DNA of 64,000 nt from Shewanella sp. CG12_big_fil_rev_8_21_14_0_65_47_15 (lineage in GTDB: Bacteria > Pseudomonadota > Gammaproteobacteria > Enterobacterales > Shewanellaceae): positions 62,001-126,000 of the forward strand of contig NZ_PFGL01000019.1 of NCBI RefSeq assembly GCF_002783505.1, read 5' to 3'. Below, one piece after another: positions 58,299-64,000 of this stretch (position 1 is the stretch's first letter; each line of letters begins with the position of its first letter). A program made the position numbers and the translations under genes. Below the pieces are notes generated by a model. It ran no database searches, was not told the DNA's origin, and saw only the letters and a list, made by a program, of their open reading frames with translations.

Positions 58299-58420
58299 TT
58301 GAATTCAGATAAAATTGCAACGAAAAATACGGAATTAAATGGGCGAAAAAAAGACAGCGAATGAAAGATCGGACAGGCACAACTCTATACAGGATTTACG
58401 GCCTACTCAGTGGCTGAAAA

Positions 58421-58613
58421 GACAGGCACAGATCTTTGGGGATTAATAGCTCGCACAGTTGCGACAGAAGTTCACCCTCCCCTCGGAGTTGCCGCAGGGC
58501 ATTTGCGATCGTTGCGTGAGCGAGGCATGGATGCCGAGATAGCGTCAGTCGAATCAGGGACGAGCGTCTGACGCGATAGCATTAGAACGCTTAATGCCCA
58601 AGGGGCTTTCAAC
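58421..58613 (+). repeat. 190-bp repeat unit, copy A
   Basis: The unit starts GACAGGCACA and ends GGGGCTTTCAAC. It is repeated at 58743-58934 with a few differences, and a diverged inverted version lies at about 55110-55290 next to putA. Confidence 0.85.
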
Positions 58614-58664
58614 TCCGTAGGGGCGTCTTGGAGCATCCAAGGAGGATAGGACGAGCAGTCCTCC

Positions 58665-58704
58665 TTGGTCGGGTGTGGGGTGAAGCCCCACGACTTTGAC
58701 TTTG
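58665..58704 (-). repeat. 40-bp flanking inverted repeat, right copy
   Basis: Reverse complement of 55034-55073 with one mismatch. It lies between repeat copies A and B. Confidence 0.85.
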
Positions 58705-58742
58705 TTTTTAAAAAATTTAACAGTCGCAAAGACCAAAGACAG

Positions 58743-58934
58743 GACAGGCACAGCTCTTTGGGAATGAATAGCTCGCACAGTTGCGACAGAAGTTCACCTT
58801 CCCCTCGGAGTTGCCGCAGGGCATTTGCGATCGTTGCGTGAGCGAGGCATGGATGCCGAGATAGCGTCAGTCGAATCAGGGTCAAGCGTCTGACGCGATA
58901 GCATAGGAATGCTTTATGCCCAAAGGGCTTTCAA
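58743..58934 (+). repeat. 190-bp repeat unit, copy B
   Basis: A second direct copy of the unit at 58421-58613, offset 322 bases. The shared interior includes GTTGCGTGAGCGAGGCATGG. Confidence 0.85.
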
Positions 58935-58959
58935 CACATACTACAACGGATATCCGGTG

Positions 58960-58993
58960 AAAAAATGCCGTTCACATTAAGTGAACGGCATTC
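58960..58993 (-). terminator. Terminator of the FG-GAP lipoprotein gene
   Basis: AATGCCGTTCAC pairs with GTGAACGGCATT around a five-base loop, with a T-run on the minus strand side. Confidence 0.88.
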
Positions 58994-59034
58994 AGCAGGT
59001 GCTAGATTTTTGAAATTAGGTCGTAATTAACAGA

Positions 59035-62000
59035 TTAATTGATAAGGTACATTGCATCACTGGTAGCCAGCATAATTTGGGTTTTCCGCTCAGGATTTAG
59101 GCGTACTTTTAAACTATGTTCACTTGGTTGACCAATTAAACGTGGGCTACGCCAAATCGTATGACCAGAAGCATTAAGCTTTTCTAATAGATAGATATTA
59201 TCATCATCCCAATTGCTAGCGGTTCCTTGCTGGGTGGTTAGATAAAATGCTTGTTGATTGTTTGTTGAGGGGTCAACGGCAACATCAATAATTCTATTTT
59301 TATATTCATAATGTGCTTTTTCAATGAGTGTATTATCTATGATATCGTAAATATAGATATCACTTTTATCAGTTCTGTAACTGTCACTTTTAATACACAG
59401 CAATTCTTTAGCGGCATCTGTATCATAGTTAATTAACTGAATACGGTTACAGCTTTGGCTGATAAATGACTTTTCTGATAGTTGACCATTACCTAATATC
59501 AGCACTGATAAGGCATCATATCGGGCAACAATAATATTGTCTAGATTTATCTCAACATCATCAATATTTGAGTCAAAGGTATATTTAGCAATAATTTTTT
59601 CATTCTCAATATCAACCAAATTTAACTTATTACTATCACTATAGATGGCATCAATAAAACCATCAGCATTAATATCTTCAGCTTTGATAGTGTTGATATT
59701 TACATCATAGTCGCCAGTTGTTTGCCACTGTATGCTGTGATCAAACAATTGCATGACCCCAAAAGAACCATCATAAAGATTTGTGGTAGGTAGAAATATG
59801 TCGCCAAAGCCATCTTGGTTGTAGTCTGTCGTGACGGCCATTGAACTGCGATCCCAGTTTGATGATATTTCATCACTGATATCATATTGCCCCTGTGTGT
59901 TCATGGTGACAATACGGCTACCGCCATAACCGCTGCTTGATTCAGGCACGAAGAAAACCGCTTGCTCATTGTCTTCTGTAATATGTGACCAACCCGCACT
60001 TGAAAATGTGTTTAGCTGAACGGATGAAACGTTTGGTTTAATCGTCACTGATGAAGCAGTTAAATCTGCAACAATAAACGAGTCTTCACCAGATGAACTA
60101 GTACCCGTGCTCCAGTGTATCTCATCTTTGCCGTCGTTATCAGAGTCACCGATGACCACTGATTTTGAACCATGGTCTTGCATGTTGACCGACCACAGTT
60201 GCACTAAATCGGCACCCACTAAGTTGTAGGCATGAATATCACCCCACTGACAATCACCAATAATAATTTCATCAGCAGCATCGTTATCAATATTACTTAC
60301 ATTGATTGAACAAGTATTAAAAACTTCAAGGCTAGCCAACTGTGACTTGTTTTGTGCCGAGAACACCGTAATGTTGCCCCAAGAATTAGCCCCAACAATT
60401 TCATTAATGCCATCGTTATTAACGTCACCTGCGGCAATATAGGCATCACCAAATTGGGTGCTATTTATCCATTTGTTGGCGCCTGATACGGCATCATAAA
60501 CAAGGCCGTTGTTCATGATAATTTCAAGGCCTGCTTGGTTATCAACATCAGCAAAAATAACCTGTTTGGCTTGCTCTACATCAAATGATAATAAGTTTGT
60601 GTTTGGCGCATTGTAGCTAATAACGCTGAGGCTTGTGTCGCTGTTGTAGTCTGATTCAGCATGTAAATAGCCGATTTCTGCTATGCCATCACTATTGGTA
60701 TCTGTGATGGCTGCAGAGCTAATGTAGTGCTCTGTGTCAAATAGTGATGTAGCCAGTGAATTCATGCCATCAATCACACTGATACCATGCTGAGTCACCA
60801 CTAGTATTTCATCTACATCATCATTATCAAGGTCAAAGGTAAGTAGTTGAACAATATTACCGCGAGTTGGCAGATTAAATGGATATAGCCACTTTTGGCT
60901 ATAGTTGCCGTTTGATTCTGCGAGTAAAAATAGTCTATGTAAGTTGTCTGTTGCCAGCACTTCATTGCGACCATCATGATCAAAATCACCAATTAGCATA
61001 GATTGGTTGTTTGATGGCGCTTCAATTCCCGAACGAGTAACAGGGAAAGGTTTATCTGACGTGGCTTCAATGCTAACTACTTGCTGGTTGGTAATGTTGC
61101 CGTTGGCATCGGTTATTGCAAAGGTAAAATCAAATGTTTGCAGTGGGAATAAAAAGTCATTGCCAACATTCCAAGTGACTAAACCATCACTGTTTATGGT
61201 TGCGCCACTTGGTGCGGCAAGCAATTTACTGCTTGATTGGCCATTTTGGTTATCTGGGTCGATAAATGATGCAGTAAACTCAATAGTATCACCAGCGTGT
61301 ATGTTGCTTGGTAAATTTGTGAGTTCAATTTCGAGCGGTGCATCACCGAGAGTAAAATTAAAAAAGCTACTTTCAACAAAATTGCTGCCATCAAATACCA
61401 CCATGCTGACTTTTACGTCATCACCATAAACGGCAATATAAGCGGGTAAAATATTGCTATTTTGGCCCTCTACTAATACACCATTAATGTACCAGCGATA
61501 GCTAATTTGTAACTGTTCAATTGGGGTATCAGGGTCACTATAACTTCCTGCAGTCACCATTAAAGGGGTGTAGGTATAAACATTATATGTGTTTCCCCAC
61601 GGTGAAGACGCTACAGGAGGTAAAGATAGAGTGTCTAAACTAACCAGTAATTTTTTTGACACATCACCCGAGATTAAGTCATAAAGATCATAAAAGTACG
61701 TGCCTACATCATACACGCCGTCATTATCGTTATCTTGGGTGTATTTGATTAACACGCTACCAACGTCATGATTAAACTCTAACGCGGTTTGATTGCTGCC
61801 ACTAAAGATAATTTTTCCACCGAAAAAGTTAGTGCCAACCAATTCTGTTTTAATAGCAACTTTACCAATATCACTGACAAAGTAATCGCCTTGTAAGCTT
61901 TCTGAAGCTGTCTGTTCACTATTTTGAGCCGTTCTAACCAGTTGATAAAGGTACTGTTGACCTACGACGTTATAAACTAACTCAACATCAAAGGTGTATT

Positions 62001-62634
62001 TGTAGCCATCAACGTTGTCAATCGATTCTTTTATGCCATAAAAACCAGTTACTGATATTGGCGAACCTCCTTGGGTCCAAGTGACATTGTCAAAGTAAAT
62101 ATCCAATTTAAAATCATTCTCGAGCACGCTTTTTATCGCAATGGCAAAATTACCAGTGGTGAGGCTGTTATCTCTGCTTTTACAACGATCAAACTCAATC
62201 GACACATTTCCTAAACCATCGCCATTGAGCTTACCCTTATAGTTAATGCTCCCGCTTACATCACAGGCAACCTTGGCGTTAATGCCATCTTTATCTGAGG
62301 TGTTGTCCGGAATTTTTTCAAGGTAAAGGTTAGGTAATAGCATTCCTTCCGCATTAAACACTTGCTTAAAAGTGGATTGAGATAGACTGATATCAAGCTG
62401 CGCTGGTTGTTTGCTACCAGTGTACTTTTTAGTCACTAATGACTTGGCTGCCGTTTTTAGCTGAGAAGGTGTGTAGTCACTGGCATTGATAATTATTTTT
62501 GAATCGGGATCTGTGTTGCCACTGGGGGGAATTGGATTATTGTTGCTGGAGTCTGAGTCAGACGACCCACCACCACAAGCTGTTAGTGACAGCGCTAGCA
62601 CACAAGCTAACCCAAATTTGAAGTTTAATAACAT
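59035..62634 (-). CDS. Large surface lipoprotein with FG-GAP/VCBS-like calcium-binding repeats
   Basis: This is a 1199-residue lipoprotein whose signal peptide ends LSLTAC and is followed by GGGSSDSDSSNNN, the Gly/Ser/Asp tether common in Shewanella outer membrane lipoproteins. Residues about 435-530 form an Ig/cadherin-like domain (AGDTIEFTASFIDPDNQ... SGATINSDGLVTW). From about 545 to the end there are many Asp-rich loops, such as DFDHDGRNEV, DTNSDGIAEI, DVNNDGINEI, DSDNDGKDEI, DYNQDGFGDI and DINADGFIDA. These calcium-binding loops suggest a beta-propeller. A role in adhesion or binding of extracellular material is plausible but unproven. It is a single gene with its own terminator. Confidence 0.85.
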   Translation of the reverse strand: MLLNFKFGLACVLALSLTACGGGSSDSDSSNNNPIPPSGNTDPDSKIIINASDYTPSQLKTAAKSLVTKKYTGSKQPAQLDISLSQSTFKQVFNAEGMLLPNLYLEKIPDNTSDKDGINAKVACDVSGSINYKGKLNGDGLGNVSIEFDRCKSRDNSLTTGNFAIAIKSVLENDFKLDIYFDNVTWTQGGSPISVTGFYGIKESIDNVDGYKYTFDVELVYNVVGQQYLYQLVRTAQNSEQTASESLQGDYFVSDIGKVAIKTELVGTNFFGGKIIFSGSNQTALEFNHDVGSVLIKYTQDNDNDGVYDVGTYFYDLYDLISGDVSKKLLVSLDTLSLPPVASSPWGNTYNVYTYTPLMVTAGSYSDPDTPIEQLQISYRWYINGVLVEGQNSNILPAYIAVYGDDVKVSMVVFDGSNFVESSFFNFTLGDAPLEIELTNLPSNIHAGDTIEFTASFIDPDNQNGQSSSKLLAAPSGATINSDGLVTWNVGNDFLFPLQTFDFTFAITDANGNITNQQVVSIEATSDKPFPVTRSGIEAPSNNQSMLIGDFDHDGRNEVLATDNLHRLFLLAESNGNYSQKWLYPFNLPTRGNIVQLLTFDLDNDDVDEILVVTQHGISVIDGMNSLATSLFDTEHYISSAAITDTNSDGIAEIGYLHAESDYNSDTSLSVISYNAPNTNLLSFDVEQAKQVIFADVDNQAGLEIIMNNGLVYDAVSGANKWINSTQFGDAYIAAGDVNNDGINEIVGANSWGNITVFSAQNKSQLASLEVFNTCSINVSNIDNDAADEIIIGDCQWGDIHAYNLVGADLVQLWSVNMQDHGSKSVVIGDSDNDGKDEIHWSTGTSSSGEDSFIVADLTASSVTIKPNVSSVQLNTFSSAGWSHITEDNEQAVFFVPESSSGYGGSRIVTMNTQGQYDISDEISSNWDRSSMAVTTDYNQDGFGDIFLPTTNLYDGSFGVMQLFDHSIQWQTTGDYDVNINTIKAEDINADGFIDAIYSDSNKLNLVDIENEKIIAKYTFDSNIDDVEINLDNIIVARYDALSVLILGNGQLSEKSFISQSCNRIQLINYDTDAAKELLCIKSDSYRTDKSDIYIYDIIDNTLIEKAHYEYKNRIIDVAVDPSTNNQQAFYLTTQQGTASNWDDDNIYLLEKLNASGHTIWRSPRLIGQPSEHSLKVRLNPERKTQIMLATSDAMYLIN

Positions 62635-63590
62635 TGTTCATCCCTAATAAAATGCTAATTCAAAAAGTTGTGTTTTTTATGATTATGGGTGTCGATATTT
62701 TGCGCTGCATAGTGTATTCAGTCGACAACAAGTAAGCAACTAACACACAACAAAAAAATCAACTGGTTCACTTGTTCCTTTATCGCCAATTTTTACTGAT
62801 GACTAGCAGCTCACGGATATGGTCATAGCCCCGATGTAGATAAAGCGGTTAACAAAGAAGCTATCACTCCAATATCCGCTATTAAAAACGTCCAAAAGTC
62901 GCGCTGTATTACCTAGGCTTACAGTATTATGCCAAGCTTGAAGCTGACAAATAGCTCTGGAGATTTTCATCACATCACTACAGGTCATATTATATCGATC
63001 TAACACTGGCAACTTTCTGAAACCGGCTTTTTCAATAATTTATTGAAACACCCATAGTTAAATAGTTAAATATTTAGATATTCAGTTATTAATTGCTCAC
63101 TTTCAGGTTTATGAAGGATTTAGGGTAATTGAGTTTTGTCATAAAGTGACCATTCGCGGCATTTATGAATGCCTTTCACATCAGACGAGGCGGATCTACA
63201 CACGGACTTGAACAACATCCTTGTTTAACGGCCAGTTCGCCGTCCATGGCTCTAGTTCATAAGCTCAGAACCCCTAGGTTTCTATTCACCGTGTCGGTGA
63301 GTGAATGCCATGGCGAGCCGCTGCCAGTGAATATCAGCAAACGTTAAGCACCCAACCATCCTTGCCGCTTGGCTGTAATTCCTCAATACTCTTCCACCAA
63401 TAAGCCTCACCCAGCAAGAGGCTTCAAAACTAATCAGAACGGCTTCAAATTGTGAATAGGATGGATTTCAAAGTGATGCTAGGGGATTGCGCCTAAGAGA
63501 TAAAAACCTTCATAATCAGCTTTCAATCAATCGATTGGTTTTTCATTTTATCAAAGGTCACTTTCTCAAGGTCACTTTCATAAGGTAACT
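62635..63590. other. Intergenic region before the DUF599 gene
   Basis: About 950 bases with no supported gene. The left end holds the promoter region of the FG-GAP lipoprotein. A GGCATT-TATG-AATGCC hairpin lies near 63160. I see no tRNA, repeat family or transposase remnant that I can support. Confidence 0.4.
63554..63590 (+). repeat. Tandem 14-bp repeats immediately before the DUF599 gene
   Basis: AAGGTCACTTTCTC and AAGGTCACTTTCAT are followed by the partial unit AAGGTAACT, which ends at the ATG. The last AAGG can act as Shine-Dalgarno. Confidence 0.85.
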
Positions 63591-64000
63591 ATGGAATTTT
63601 CGTTGTTAGATATTTCTGCATTGGTGTGGTTTATCGTTTCTTGGGCTGGCTATACCGCCTTTGCCCGGCGTAAGGCGAGAGATACCGACTGTATTGCCCG
63701 TGGTCTGCATAAGCATAGAATTTACTGGATGCTTGAGGTGATGACCCGCGGCGTGCGCGTGGGTGATGCGGCGCTGCTGGCGAACCTTGAGCGCAATATT
63801 GCCTTTTTTGCTTCGACCACGCTGTTTGTGCTCGCGGGGGTGTTAACCTTATTTGCCCAAGTCGAGCGCCTCGAAGCCGTGATAGCCACTATTCCCTATG
63901 CTACGCCACCCAATCATTCACTAGTGCAAGTGAAGTTAGCGCTATTGGTGGTGATCTTTGTGATGGCCTTCTTCCAGTTTACTTGGTCGATGCGCCAATA
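63591..64000 (+). CDS. DUF599 family membrane protein (partial, C-terminus outside window)
   Basis: The open frame from ATG 63591 runs through the window edge (about 136 codons). It starts MEFSLLDISALVWFIVSW with a membrane segment, continues with a basic, Arg-rich stretch and WMLEVMTRGVRVGDAALLANLERNIAFFASTTLFVLAGVLTLF, the typical core of DUF599, and a further segment LALLVVIFVMAFFQFTW. Function of the family is unknown. AAGG five bases upstream supports the start. Confidence 0.85.
   Translation, partial: MEFSLLDISALVWFIVSWAGYTAFARRKARDTDCIARGLHKHRIYWMLEVMTRGVRVGDAALLANLERNIAFFASTTLFVLAGVLTLFAQVERLEAVIATIPYATPPNHSLVQVKLALLVVIFVMAFFQFTWSMRQ

Larger units (their letters stand above)
55034..58934. 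mobile_element. AT-rich inserted block carrying an RT/ATPase module, bounded by dispersed repeats
   Basis: The block between putA and the FG-GAP lipoprotein differs from its surroundings by strongly AT-rich genes, duplication of the putA 3' end at its left boundary and opposed copies of one repeat family at both ends. No integrase or transposase gene is visible. The boundaries are approximate and the mode of entry is inferred. Confidence 0.5.
57967..59034. other. Non-coding stretch between the RT gene and the FG-GAP lipoprotein
   Basis: About 1.07 kb with no supported gene. The part next to the RT is AT-rich and holds the putative msr-msd (58138-58298). The rest consists mainly of two directly repeated copies of a 190-bp unit and the 40-bp inverted repeat, then the terminator of the lipoprotein. 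Frames across the repeats (for example 58472-58885) are repeat-derived. Confidence 0.6.

Noticed and set aside
58472-58885. A 137-codon minus-strand frame, with a 74-codon overlapping frame, before the FG-GAP lipoprotein
   Set aside because: Both frames fall on the 190-bp repeat copies and the 40-bp inverted repeat. Similar peptides arise wherever the repeat occurs, so coding is not supported.
62803-63012. A 69-codon minus-strand frame upstream of the lipoprotein gene
   Set aside because: No Shine-Dalgarno, no recognisable motif, and isolated in a non-coding stretch.
1-64000. CRISPR arrays, rRNA, tRNA, IS transposases or prophage genes
   Set aside because: I saw no regularly spaced repeats of CRISPR type, no rRNA or complete tRNA cloverleaf, and no transposase, integrase or phage structural gene in any frame examined.

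Overview
The window looks like a chromosomal segment of a Shewanella species (Gammaproteobacteria). No rRNA or tRNA is present to prove this. The assignment rests on the gene set and protein sequences: cysJIH facing pntAB, a NorR/quinol-NO-reductase pair, a tricarboxylate TTT-transporter cluster with its own two-component system, a PspA/YjfJ-type cluster, and a minimal PutA. Most of it is ordinary core genome of moderate GC. One AT-rich insert (about 55.0-58.9 kb) stands out.

Layout. 1-6.7 kb: partial exported protein, mtgA, assimilatory sulfate reduction operon cysJ-cysI-cysH (minus strand). 7.1-10.1 kb: pntA-pntB transhydrogenase. 10.2-14.2 kb: TetR regulator, a putative exported HELGH zincin overlapping hldE, and a divergent lipid A acyltransferase. 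14.2-20.7 kb: NhaP2-type antiporter, then the nitric oxide detoxification pair norZ (qNOR) and norR with a sigma-54 promoter and NorR-like boxes. 20.8-25.8 kb: L,D-transpeptidase, M14 peptidase-like protein and an M16 protease pair. 25.8-32.5 kb: six co-directional minus-strand genes, porin > tctC > tctB > tctA > sensor kinase > response regulator. 33-39.7 kb: bactofilin-like protein, ZapE/AFG1 ATPase, small hypothetical, GAF-GGDEF diguanylate cyclase, glnE.

39.9-47 kb is a membrane-stress cluster related to E. coli yjfIJKL: lipoprotein, double DUF350, membrane spermidine-synthase-like protein, DUF2170, PspA/IM30, DUF2491, a small protein with two ribbon-helix-helix-like segments and a voltage-gated K+ channel-like protein. 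The palindrome GACATAWTATGTC occurs once in front of the first operon and twice around the promoter of the second, suggesting one shared regulator. 47-54.97 kb: CYTH triphosphatase ygiF, DUF47/PiT phosphate uptake pair, ygiM and putA.

55.0-58.9 kb: immediately after putA lies a second 104-bp copy of the putA 3' end plus its terminator, then an AT-rich pair of genes: a reverse transcriptase with YSDD box and an OLD-like ABC ATPase/TOPRIM protein. Upstream of the RT, on its strand, three hairpins are bracketed by short complementary segments, which resembles a retron msr-msd. Inverted copies of a dispersed repeat flank the block. I read it as an uncharacterised retron-type defence module at a putA 3'-end insertion site. 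After it come a 1199-residue FG-GAP/VCBS-like lipoprotein and, at the right edge, the start of a DUF599 membrane protein.
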